From assembly GCA_002311385.1 (NCBI GenBank), contig DCAE01000047.1:219110-245389 (forward strand): a DNA stretch of 26,280 bases, written 5' to 3'. The position numbers were made by a program, and so were the translations under genes. The DNA comes from Dehalococcoidia bacterium UBA1141. Its GTDB lineage: Bacteria; Chloroflexota; Dehalococcoidia; Lucifugimonadales; UBA3495. Position 1 is the first letter of the stretch. Each line of letters starts with the position of its first letter. Positions 14,614 to 22,389 of the stretch are shown here, in pieces. The notes beneath the pieces are model-generated. The model saw only the letters and a program-made list of their open reading frames with translations, did not search any database and had not been told where the DNA came from.

Positions 14614-16167
14614 TCAGCGGCCGTTGTAAACGTAGTAGGGAGGGCTGCCCCCGGCGCTCCAGCTCTCGTAAAACTTCTCAACATAGGGCTGCAGCCTCCG
14701 GGCCATGGCCCTGGTTTCCGCCACCGCCGACTCTTGGGGCCGGGAGAAACGTTCTTTCAGTTCTCGCAGTAGTTCATCCTTATCCACCTTGGTGCTGCGT
14801 CCCCCCTTCAACACCACTTGACCATCGATAATCACCGTGTCCACCTGGCGAGCTTTGCCACGATACAGCAGAGCGTCAACAATGTTGATGTCAGGGTCCA
14901 AGTAGGGTTCTTCGATGGAGGACAATTCCATCAACACCATGTCGGCCTTCATACCGGTTTCCAAAGCGCCAATGCTCTCCCGCCCTTCGCTATCCCTGAA
15001 GAAGGTCGGCTGGGCTGCATTGACCGTGGACATTTTGAGCACCTGATGGGAGTTGATGGCCGACCCGGCGATGGACGGCTCCCGGTGCAACTTGGAAACC
15101 AGCCGCATCTCCTGAAGCATGTCATCGTCATCGTTGATGGCCGTGCTGTCGGTGCCAACGGAAACATTAACTCCCTTGGCCAGCATGGCATTCACCGGTG
15201 CAACGCCGTTCTTCAGTCTGAGGTTGGAACTGGCGTTGTGGCAAACGGTTGTGTTGTTGCCAGCCAATAGCTCTATGTCTCCCTCCGTCAACCAAACGGA
15301 ATGGGCGCATGATACCTCGGGACCCAGGAAACCCAGGTCATTTAGGTGAGCCACGGGGGTCTTGGCCCACCTGCGCATGCCGTACTCTTTCTGGTAGAAA
15401 CTCTCAACCAAGTGGATGTGGATTCCGGCCCGGTGTTTCTCGGCGTACTCTTTCGACTGCATTAGAAATTCGTCGGACACCCACTGCACGTTGCTGGGGC
15501 TGACGAGCACATTAACTTTGCCGTCGGGGTCGGCGCCATACTCGCCATGCATCCTTTCAAAAAGTCCAAAGTAATCTTCTTGAGATATGTCGGACGCAGC
15601 CAGGAATTTCCTGACCCAATCCGCTAGGTCGGCGGGCAACCCGGACAAAAATTTAGTGTCATCTTCGTAGACAACCCGGTTTTGACCCCGGAAATATACC
15701 GAGAACGCCGTTCTCATCCCCGAATCTCCGAAGGCTCGCAGGATTTCCGACACGTCCTCTTCCAGACCCGAAACCGGTGTTTGAGGGTGGTTATACATAA
15801 CCGAGGTCGTGCCGGACTCAATCATCTGTATGGCGGTGTAAAGGGTCATCAAATAATGGTCGTAGGAACGCCTGCCCCACCCTGACAGTATCCAGGTCTC
15901 CAAAGTATCGTCGCAGCTGCCCATTTGGAAGGTAGTCACGCCCCTGCCGTGTTGGTGGGTGTTGACCAATCCTGGGAACACCAGGAAATTCGGACCTCCG
16001 ATAACCTCATCGGCCTGAACCGTCTCTTTGAGTTTTTCATAGGGCCCCACGTCCACAATCACCCCATCCCGCTGGAAGACGGCTCCATCGGAGATAATCG
16101 TGGTGGCGGCGGCATCGGCTCCCGCGCGGCAGATAACGTATTTCCCCCGAATCAATGATGTAGCCAT
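14614..16167 (-). CDS. Metal-dependent amidohydrolase (TrzN/AtzA, S-adenosylhomocysteine deaminase-like)
   Basis: A 517-residue amidohydrolase of the deaminase/chlorohydrolase group, somewhat longer than the usual 430-480. Metal and catalytic residues are in place: His71 and His73 in NTHQHG, His252 and Glu255 in HIHLVE, His289 in CAHSVWL, and Asp340 in VGTDS. The N- and C-terminal strands (GAVFQRDGVIVDVG and VDTVIIDGQVVLKGG) form the small beta domain. Family members hydrolytically remove an amino or halide group from purines, pterins or triazines in the cytoplasm. The substrate here is unknown. The extra C-terminal helix region (about 450-517) accounts for the length. ATG 16167 has a strong AAGGAGG site six bases upstream. 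The gene diverges from the SDR gene. Confidence 0.9.
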   Translation of the reverse strand: MATSLIRGKYVICRAGADAAATTIISDGAVFQRDGVIVDVGPYEKLKETVQADEVIGGPNFLVFPGLVNTHQHGRGVTTFQMGSCDDTLETWILSGWGRRSYDHYLMTLYTAIQMIESGTTSVMYNHPQTPVSGLEEDVSEILRAFGDSGMRTAFSVYFRGQNRVVYEDDTKFLSGLPADLADWVRKFLAASDISQEDYFGLFERMHGEYGADPDGKVNVLVSPSNVQWVSDEFLMQSKEYAEKHRAGIHIHLVESFYQKEYGMRRWAKTPVAHLNDLGFLGPEVSCAHSVWLTEGDIELLAGNNTTVCHNASSNLRLKNGVAPVNAMLAKGVNVSVGTDSTAINDDDDMLQEMRLVSKLHREPSIAGSAINSHQVLKMSTVNAAQPTFFRDSEGRESIGALETGMKADMVLMELSSIEEPYLDPDINIVDALLYRGKARQVDTVIIDGQVVLKGGRSTKVDKDELLRELKERFSRPQESAVAETRAMARRLQPYVEKFYESWSAGGSPPYYVYNGR

Positions 16168-16399
16168 GGGGAGCCTCCTTTCAAGTTTTCAGGTCCAATT
16201 TTTGGGCGGAAGTGTTCAGGCGGGTAATGGAATCGGTTTTGCCAGAGTCAGACCCGCAACCCTGTCGATCTGGCCCAATAATACTCTTTTTACAATCTGA
16301 GCCTCCACCTTATTTGTTTCACCCGCAATTTTGCCCTAAACTTCGTAAAACCACTTCGCTTAAAATAGATGAGAAACCCAAAATGGATGGAGGCGTTTG

Positions 16400-17251
16400 A
16401 TGGCTGGATTGGAAGGGAAGATTGCCTTGATTACGGGGGCCGGGGGTATGCGCGGAGTGGGCCGGGCCACCGCCTTGAAGCTGGCTGGGTTGGGAGCCGA
16501 CGTGGCCATAACCGACGTCCACCGGGAAGAACGAGACCTGCCGCCAGCAGAGATTAGGCTGGGCTGGCGTAGCATTGACACTGTGAGCGAGGAAATCACA
16601 GCCTTGGGCCGACGCTCCCTTCCCGTATATTGCGACCTGAGCCAGCCCGACCAGATTGAATCCATGGTGGACCAAGTGGTCGACCACTATGGCCGCATCG
16701 ACATACTAATCAACAACGCTAGGGCAATCATCGGTAGAGACAAGGTTCCGGTTACCGAGTTGTCGTTAGACGTTTGGGATCATTTCTTAAAGATAAACAC
16801 CACTGCCGTTTTTCTGTGCACCCAGTTCGTGGGCCGGGAAATGGTGCGACAAGGCGAGGGCGGCCGTATCATCAACATAGCATCCAACGCCTCTAAACAG
16901 GCCAGCGCCACCGGAGCGGCTTATTCGGCCTCCAAGTTCGCCGTGTTGGGGCTGACCCAGGCCTCGGCGCTAGACCTGGCGCCCCACAAAATCACAGTCA
17001 ACTCGGTATGTCCCGGACCGATCAACACCGACCGCATGAGTTATTGGGAGCAAGACCGGGCTGAAGAACTGGGCATCACCCAGGAAGAGTTCAGAGGACG
17101 AATCGTGGATGAAGCCGGACGCAACAGCCCCTTGGGCCGGATCGCCGAAGCCGAAGACGTCGCCAATGTAGTGGCATTCCTAGCATCGGATGAGGCCAAC
17201 TTCATCACCGGCCAAGCCTACAACGTCAACGGTGGCTTGTTGTTTCACTAA
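16400..17251 (+). CDS. Short-chain dehydrogenase/reductase (SDR)
   Basis: A 283-residue classical SDR, an NAD(P)-dependent oxidoreductase of alcohols and carbonyls. ATG 16400 has GGAGG six bases upstream and is preferred over the adjacent TTG. The cofactor motif is TGAGGMRGVG (12-21), two residues longer than the standard TGxxxGxG. The NNAG motif reads NNAR (105-108). Ser162 in NIASNAS, Tyr175 and Lys179 in YSASK make the catalytic set, and NSVCPGPINTDRM and the closing FITGQAYNVNGG are typical. The rather long segment HREERDLPPAEIRLGW (about 41-56) after the second strand is an insertion. It is transcribed away from the amidohydrolase and towards the MFS gene. The substrate is unknown. Confidence 0.92.
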   Translation: MAGLEGKIALITGAGGMRGVGRATALKLAGLGADVAITDVHREERDLPPAEIRLGWRSIDTVSEEITALGRRSLPVYCDLSQPDQIESMVDQVVDHYGRIDILINNARAIIGRDKVPVTELSLDVWDHFLKINTTAVFLCTQFVGREMVRQGEGGRIINIASNASKQASATGAAYSASKFAVLGLTQASALDLAPHKITVNSVCPGPINTDRMSYWEQDRAEELGITQEEFRGRIVDEAGRNSPLGRIAEAEDVANVVAFLASDEANFITGQAYNVNGGLLFH

Positions 17252-17270
17252 AATCCGCGGCAACCAGAGG

Positions 17271-17289
17271 GGCGGCCGAAAGGCCAGCC
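17271..17289. terminator. Hairpin between convergent SDR and MFS genes
   Basis: GGCGGCC (17271-17277), a GAAA tetraloop, and GGCC-A-GCC (17282-17289) form a 7-bp stem with one bulged A. It sits in the 46-base gap between the two stops. No T-run is present, so termination in both directions is inferred. Confidence 0.5.
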
Positions 17290-17297
17290 GAATAATA

Positions 17298-18554
17298 TCA
17301 AGCGACTCTTTGAAGTAAGGCCCGCTCTCGGACCATCAATGTTACGGGGATGGCCACCAAGGACATGACCAGAAGGACCATAAAGCCGCGATCGTAACTG
17401 CCCCACTGGTCAAAAATCAACGCCCCGGCAAGAGCGCCTAGCCCACCCGATACTTGGTGGACCATGGAGATTGACCCAGCCACCAAGCCCAACCGGGATT
17501 GGCCGAATATAACCCCAGCAAATACCACGGTGAGGGGAGCAGTGACCAGGAAAGTGAAGCCATATAGCAAGGCGAAAACGGCCACCGCCACCGTGTCTTG
17601 AAAAAAGAGGATGAAGGCGAATATCACAACCCTCAGCAAGAAGCATAGAAGGGTGGGATTCTTCGCCCCGAAAGCATCGGCCAGCACCCCCGACAAGAGC
17701 ACGCCCACCAGACCCATGAGGCCCATCCACGCCAACAAGTTACCGGCCAAAACAGTTCCCAAGCCCTGGTCTTGAGCGAAGGCCACCACATGAGTCGCCA
17801 CGAAAAAGTCCTGAAAGCCGCAGATAGCATAGATGAAAAGCAACAAGACCAACTGACGAGAGCGCAGAATCGTTCCGGGCTGCAAGCTCAAATCCGCTAC
17901 TATTCCAGCACTGTAATCCGTGTCTTTCTCGTCAGCTTCTAACCCATGTTGTTCGCTATCTGGTGAAGGCAGATTGTCCGGATGGGAACGCACCGCAAAG
18001 AACACCACCGGCGCGAGCACGGCCATGCTTATTATCCCAAGGGCCGTGAAGGCCGTCCGCCACCCCAGGGTTGCCAGGAACGCCGCCAACAGGCCGATTA
18101 TTACCAACTGACCGATGGCCCCGCCGGAAACCGCTGCGCTGACGGCTATCCCCCGCCGCCGGTCAAACCACCGGCTGATCATCACCCCCACTGCCGGGTT
18201 CGAGATGCCTGCGTTGCCCACAGCGTAAACAATCCCGTAGACCACGAATAGCTGCCAGGGTTCTCTCACTTGCCCCATGAGCAAGAGACCTAAGGCTCCG
18301 ACAACCGCGCCAACTCCCATGATCACACGCAGGCTGTGGCGGTCCACCAGCCGACCAACCACCGGGAGCGAGACGGCAGACACCAGCATGAACGCAGTTA
18401 TGCCCAAGGTCAGGGTTGAGCGGCTCCATCCCAGTTCGTCGGACATTGGCTTGAGTACCAGACCAAAGGCGAACCGGGAGCCGCTTCCGAAGAACAGAAC
18501 CAGAAATCCGGCAGCCAGAATCACCCATCTATAATTTTTTTGGATGTTAATCAA
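17298..18554 (-). CDS. Major facilitator superfamily transporter
   Basis: A 418-residue inner-membrane transporter with about twelve hydrophobic segments and a central charged loop (about 195-225, SHPDNLPSPDSEQHGLEADEK region). The loop between segments 2 and 3 carries motif A as GRLVDRHSLR. The N-terminal pattern RFAFGLVLKPMSDELGWSRS resembles monocarboxylate and oxalate/formate antiporter-type MFS proteins, so a small organic acid is a reasonable guess for the substrate. The TTG start at 18554 is the only usual start ahead of the first membrane segment apart from an in-frame GTG about eleven codons later. The ribosome site is weak, so the start is uncertain. A terminator at 18660 separates it from the dehydrogenase genes. 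Confidence 0.88.
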   Translation of the reverse strand: MINIQKNYRWVILAAGFLVLFFGSGSRFAFGLVLKPMSDELGWSRSTLTLGITAFMLVSAVSLPVVGRLVDRHSLRVIMGVGAVVGALGLLLMGQVREPWQLFVVYGIVYAVGNAGISNPAVGVMISRWFDRRRGIAVSAAVSGGAIGQLVIIGLLAAFLATLGWRTAFTALGIISMAVLAPVVFFAVRSHPDNLPSPDSEQHGLEADEKDTDYSAGIVADLSLQPGTILRSRQLVLLLFIYAICGFQDFFVATHVVAFAQDQGLGTVLAGNLLAWMGLMGLVGVLLSGVLADAFGAKNPTLLCFLLRVVIFAFILFFQDTVAVAVFALLYGFTFLVTAPLTVVFAGVIFGQSRLGLVAGSISMVHQVSGGLGALAGALIFDQWGSYDRGFMVLLVMSLVAIPVTLMVRERALLQRVA

Positions 18555-18659
18555 TGGTCTTCATTTGGTATCCGTTTGGCGCCCAATCATCTTGTCGCCC
18601 AATCAATGAGGAAAGGGGGCTCATATTCGGGCAATTGCCAGATTCTCACCATTCTGAAT

Positions 18660-18699
18660 AAAAAAGCGTCCCCAGGCTTTTGGCATGCCTCGGGACGCT
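18660..18699 (-). terminator. Rho-independent terminator after the E1 beta gene
   Basis: On the minus strand a 13-bp stem with one mismatch (18699-18687 with 18677-18665) and a 9-nt loop is followed by a T-run from the A-stretch at 18660-18665. It lies 51 bases after the E1 beta stop. Confidence 0.85.
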
Positions 18700-18749
18700 C
18701 TCATTCAACTTGGCTAAAGGATCTTGGACGGCACGACCGCCCTGCTGAT

Positions 18750-19799
18750 TTAACGGTTCAACAATCTCTGGACGGTGCTGATGACCCGGGACTCGTTGGG
18801 AACGTAGTTGTTCTCCAGAACTCGGCTATAGGGTACAGGCGTGTGGGGAGCGGTGACCCTCGACGGCGGCGCATCCAGATAGTCAAACGCCTCTTCGGCC
18901 ACTCTGGCGCATATATCCCCAGCCAGGCTGCAAATAGGTGTATCTTCGTCCACCACCACCAGACGGTGAGTGCGCCGCACCGAGTCGATGACGTGGTCAT
19001 AGTCGATGGGCGACACACTAAGCAGGTCAATCACCTCGGCGTCGATGCCTGACTTAGCCAATTCTTCGGCTGCGGCGGTGCAAACCCAGGTCATTTTGGA
19101 AATGCCAACCAGTGTAATATCCGTCCCCGACCGCACGGTGCGGGCTTTGCCCAGAGGCAGTTCATAAGCCTCCTCGGGCACCGGGCCTTTTATGCCATAC
19201 AGCCCTTTGTGCTCAAAGACTATCACCGGGTCGTCGTCGCGAATCGCTGCGGTCAATAATCCTTTGGCCGTGTAGGCGTCCGAAGGAACCACACCCTTCA
19301 GGCCAGGGAAGTGGCTGAAGATGGAGTAGTAGGACTCGGAGTGCTGCGCGGCTGCGCCGAAACCGGCCCCGATGCGGGTCATCATGGTGAAGGGCACCTT
19401 GACCTGCCCACCGAACATGTAACGCATCTTGGCGGCGTTGTTTACAAGTTGGTCCATACAAACGCCGATAAAGTCGATAAACATGAGTTCGGCCACCGCT
19501 CGAAGCCCGGTTGACGAAGCCCCGATGGCTGCGCCGATAAAGGCGGCTTCGGAAAGGGGAGTGTCCAGCACCCGCTCGCGGCCAAACTGATTAATCAAGC
19601 CGACGGTGGTTCGGAATGGGCCTCCCCACGCATCCACAATACCCTGATCCTCCCGCCCAGCTCCGCCTGCGATTTCTTCGCCCATTATTATTACCGAGTC
19701 GTCCCTCTCCATTTCTTGGCGCAATGCCTCGTTAATCGCTTCTCTATACTGAATCTCCCTGGTGGCGGTGGTGCTCATTGGCGCAGTTGTTGGGGTCAT
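18750..19799 (-). CDS. 2-oxoacid/acetoin-type dehydrogenase E1 component, beta subunit
   Basis: A 349-residue transketolase-like E1 beta subunit that with E1 alpha would decarboxylate a 2-oxoacid, or cleave acetoin, on thiamine diphosphate. Visible features are YREAINEALRQEMERD, GEEIA, the conserved Glu84 in DTPLSEAAFIGAAIG that activates the cofactor, and His153 in AAQHSES. The C-terminal transketolase domain runs from TLVGISKMTWVC to the end. The first 13 residues are an extension rich in Thr and Pro. ATG 19799 is supported by AGGAG six bases upstream. It follows the alpha gene by 111 bases and ends before a clear terminator, so no E2 or E3 gene is in the transcript. Pyruvate, branched-chain oxoacid and acetoin are all possible substrates. 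Confidence 0.9.
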   Translation of the reverse strand: MTPTTAPMSTTATREIQYREAINEALRQEMERDDSVIIMGEEIAGGAGREDQGIVDAWGGPFRTTVGLINQFGRERVLDTPLSEAAFIGAAIGASSTGLRAVAELMFIDFIGVCMDQLVNNAAKMRYMFGGQVKVPFTMMTRIGAGFGAAAQHSESYYSIFSHFPGLKGVVPSDAYTAKGLLTAAIRDDDPVIVFEHKGLYGIKGPVPEEAYELPLGKARTVRSGTDITLVGISKMTWVCTAAAEELAKSGIDAEVIDLLSVSPIDYDHVIDSVRRTHRLVVVDEDTPICSLAGDICARVAEEAFDYLDAPPSRVTAPHTPVPYSRVLENNYVPNESRVISTVQRLLNR

Positions 19800-19910
19800 A
19801 ACAATCTCCTATTTAATCCACGCACGGTCCTCAAGGCCGTGGTGTTGGGTAATTCATCAGCGTGCTCTAAAAATCTGCGATTAGCTCATAGAGCATAATC
19901 GCCGATAAAC

Positions 19911-20918
19911 CTAAATCTCCATGTTGACACCACGTTTCAACTCGGCAGCGGGATAACTGACGTAGATGTCGTCATAAATTTCGATTGGATCGGGTAGAGG
20001 GCTCTCGTCAGCGAACTTCACTGCTTCTTCCATCAGGTCCACAGCTTCTTGGTCCATCTGGTCCAGTTCTTCCGCCGTTATTTCGCCCATCGGCAAGACG
20101 GTATTGCGAAAGTGCTTGATGGGGTCGCGAGCCCGCCAATGGTCCTCTTCCTCTTTGGTACGGTAAGTGAGGGGATCGTCAAAAACGGTGTGACCGTAGT
20201 ATCGATAAGTTTCGCACTCCAAAAGGGAAGGTCCTTCACCCGCACGGGCCCTGGCTACCGCTTCGCCCGTAGCGTCATAAACGGCGAAAACGTCCATCCC
20301 ATCAACGTGGATACCGGGCATGTCGTATCCTGCGGCCCGGTCGGACACATGGGTTATGGAGAGGGCGTAATCGGCAGGGGTGGACATAGCATATCCGTTG
20401 TTCTCGCATACGAAAATCACTGGCAGCTTCCACACCGATGCCAGGTTCATAGACTCATGGAGCACTCCCTGGCTGGCTGCGCCGTCTCCAAAGAACGCGA
20501 CCGCAACGCGGCCCAGTTTTTTGACTTTAGAAGTGAGCGCAGCGCCCAGTGCCAAGGGAACGCTAGCCCCAACAACTCCGTTGGTGCCCAACATGCCTTT
20601 GCTCATATCGGCGATATGCATCGAACCGCCCTTGCCTTTGTTGGAGCCGGTGGACCTGCCGAACAGCTCAGCCATCATCACCCTGGGCTCAACACCCTTG
20701 GCGATGCAGTGGCCGTGACCCCGGTGGGTGCTTCCCATATAGTCTTCATTGGTCAGTTGAGCGCAGACTCCCACAGCCACAGCTTCTTGGCCGGCCGATG
20801 AGTGAACCGAAGCCGACATGCGGCGCTGCCCAGTCTCAGGGATGCCCCGCTCTTCAAAATTCCGGATGGTAACCATCATCTTGTAGAGTTTGATTAATAA
20901 ATCCCGGTCCATTTCCAT
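19911..20918 (-). CDS. 2-oxoacid/acetoin-type dehydrogenase E1 component, alpha subunit
   Basis: A 335-residue thiamine diphosphate-binding E1 alpha subunit. The cofactor motif starts GDGAASQG (144-151) and ends at ENN (172-174). STHRGHGHCIAKG (63-75) and GRSTGSNKGKGGSMHIAD (87-104) are the usual active-site loops. The length and HRGHGH form are closest in style to AcoA/PdhA of bacterial acetoin or pyruvate complexes. It pairs with the beta subunit encoded just downstream to make the alpha2-beta2 E1. The start ATG at 20918 has only a GGGG-type ribosome site; the in-frame ATG two codons later is an alternative. A promoter with a perfect TTGACA box lies about 100 bases upstream. Which oxoacid is used cannot be told. 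Confidence 0.91.
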   Translation of the reverse strand: MEMDRDLLIKLYKMMVTIRNFEERGIPETGQRRMSASVHSSAGQEAVAVGVCAQLTNEDYMGSTHRGHGHCIAKGVEPRVMMAELFGRSTGSNKGKGGSMHIADMSKGMLGTNGVVGASVPLALGAALTSKVKKLGRVAVAFFGDGAASQGVLHESMNLASVWKLPVIFVCENNGYAMSTPADYALSITHVSDRAAGYDMPGIHVDGMDVFAVYDATGEAVARARAGEGPSLLECETYRYYGHTVFDDPLTYRTKEEEDHWRARDPIKHFRNTVLPMGEITAEELDQMDQEAVDLMEEAVKFADESPLPDPIEIYDDIYVSYPAAELKRGVNMEI

Positions 20919-21011
20919 AGCGCACCCCTGTTTGACTTGATTAAAAGGATTCAGGCTCTAGGAGTTGGCCAAATTCGATTCGGTGCCTGGTTTACCGGTC
21001 GAATTTTCCCA

Positions 21012-21039
21012 ATGGTAGCATGGGCCATAGGTATGTCAA
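21012..21039 (-). promoter_or_regulatory. Likely promoter of the E1 alpha-beta genes
   Basis: On the minus strand a consensus TTGACA (21039-21034) is followed after 16 bases by TACCAT (21017-21012), four of six matches to the -10 consensus. It would give a leader of roughly 90 nt. Confidence 0.5.
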
Positions 21040-21150
21040 TAGAGGTGAGTTGGGGCCGTGCGAACCTGTGAATGTTGGTAATTCTGGCGAAGGATCTGCC
21101 CTAGGGTATCCCCCAAACAGCCCGTTAATCCCCATGTCGCCGGCCTCAGT

Positions 21151-22044
21151 CTAGGAATCGATTCGCACTCGCACTGGCTCTCCAACACCTGCGTCCAACA
21201 ACGCTGCTGCGCTCCCATCGGGGTATGCAACCTCCAGATAACCGTTACTGCCCATTAGGGCTACCAGTTTATTTGAACCAGACGGTGCCTCGGGTTGCGC
21301 GGCGTCGTGGAAAGTCCGGCTCAGTCCTAAGATATTCTGGCCGCCAATTTCCACCATCGCTATTTTGCCCGATGTTTTGTCGCCTGAAATCATCGATGCG
21401 GGGATGTTGGAAACTAGGTTACCGAAGTGGTCCACGACGATAATTTCTCCGCTTATAGTATTGCCTTCCCTGACTGGCTGAGGAGCCGGCAACCAAACGA
21501 TATCCCCGATGGGATCTCCCAAGTCCGTGTCTGAGACTCCCGTCGACAGGTGGGCTGCCACCGGGGCGAATACGTCGCGCCCGTGAAAGGTCTGGCTCAC
21601 CGGCTCCAACCAGTAGGTGGGGTTGGTCAGACTGATTGCCGTGAGTCCGTCCGGCACTGATACGCTTCCCGGTTTTGATGGCGCAACGTCCACGTAATCG
21701 CCCAACACACCGCTGAGCACTCCGTTGTCCGGCGCCAAAAACCGGCCGTGGGGAGTAATCAGCAATATCGCCTGCCTGGTTGTGCCCACACCGGGGTCAA
21801 CTACCACGGCATGAATCGACTCATTGGGGAAAAAGCGGTAACTGGTGGCCAGAGTGAAAGATGCTTGGAGGATGTTTTGCGGTTGAATCTGATGGGTTAA
21901 ATCTACGATCGCGGCTCTGGGATTGATGCCCAGAATCACGCCTTTCATTACGCCAACGTAGGAGTCGGTCAACCCAAAATCGGTGGTGAGGATTATGGGC
22001 CGTTCCCCGGAGGAGCGATTGTTGAGGATTTCCCGCTCTTGCAA
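21151..22044 (-). CDS. SAM hydrolase / SAM hydroxide adenosyltransferase (DUF62 family)
   Basis: A 297-residue member of the fluorinase-like family whose common bacterial and archaeal members hydrolyse S-adenosylmethionine to adenosine and methionine. The motifs are TTDFGLTDSYVGVMKG (20-35), VDPGVGT (82-88), FHGRDVFAPVAAHL (153-166) and VVDHFGNLVSNI (203-214). The C-terminal beta-barrel ends with GYLEVAYPDGSAAALL. The TTG start at 22044 is the first usable start in the open frame and has AGGA close upstream. It gives about 13 residues more than is usual before the first strand, so the start is uncertain. It follows secG by 56 bases on the same strand. Confidence 0.88.
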   Translation of the reverse strand: MQEREILNNRSSGERPIILTTDFGLTDSYVGVMKGVILGINPRAAIVDLTHQIQPQNILQASFTLATSYRFFPNESIHAVVVDPGVGTTRQAILLITPHGRFLAPDNGVLSGVLGDYVDVAPSKPGSVSVPDGLTAISLTNPTYWLEPVSQTFHGRDVFAPVAAHLSTGVSDTDLGDPIGDIVWLPAPQPVREGNTISGEIIVVDHFGNLVSNIPASMISGDKTSGKIAMVEIGGQNILGLSRTFHDAAQPEAPSGSNKLVALMGSNGYLEVAYPDGSAAALLDAGVGEPVRVRIDS

Positions 22045-22100
22045 CTTTCCTGCCAGCGGGCCGGGAATATCTAAATTTCCTAGGGCAATTTCCCGGCGGC

Positions 22101-22316
22101 TCAGATTACCCGGACGCTGATTATCGACACAACAAGGAAAACCGCCGCCAAGACAATAGTGAATTGAAACAGTGTTTTTTCCAGACCGCGCCGCGTGCGG
22201 CCACTGGCTTGGCCGCTACCGAAGAGGCCGCCACCGCCTTCTTTGACTTGGGAGAGAATCACCAAGACGATGGTCAGGGAAATCAAGATTTGAACTACGT
22301 TAAAGACCGTTTCCAA
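22101..22316 (-). CDS. secG: Preprotein translocase subunit SecG
   Basis: A 71-residue inner-membrane protein with the SecG layout: a first membrane helix (VVQILISLTIVLVILSQ), the conserved loop EGGGGLFGSGQASGRTRRG, and a second helix (TLFQFTIVLAAVFLVVSI). It is the small accessory subunit of the SecYEG translocon. The TTG at 22316 is chosen because AGGA lies six to seven bases upstream and the length is then normal. A TTG at 22385 would add 23 residues with no similarity to the family. It lies 73 bases downstream of gatB on the same strand and is probably co-transcribed with it. Confidence 0.88.
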   Translation of the reverse strand: METVFNVVQILISLTIVLVILSQVKEGGGGLFGSGQASGRTRRGLEKTLFQFTIVLAAVFLVVSIISVRVI

Positions 22317-22389
22317 TATAATTCCTGTGTTACTTCTGTTTGTAATCTCGAACTGGGCCGTTGAGCCAAAATTGCCCCGGCCCAATAAA

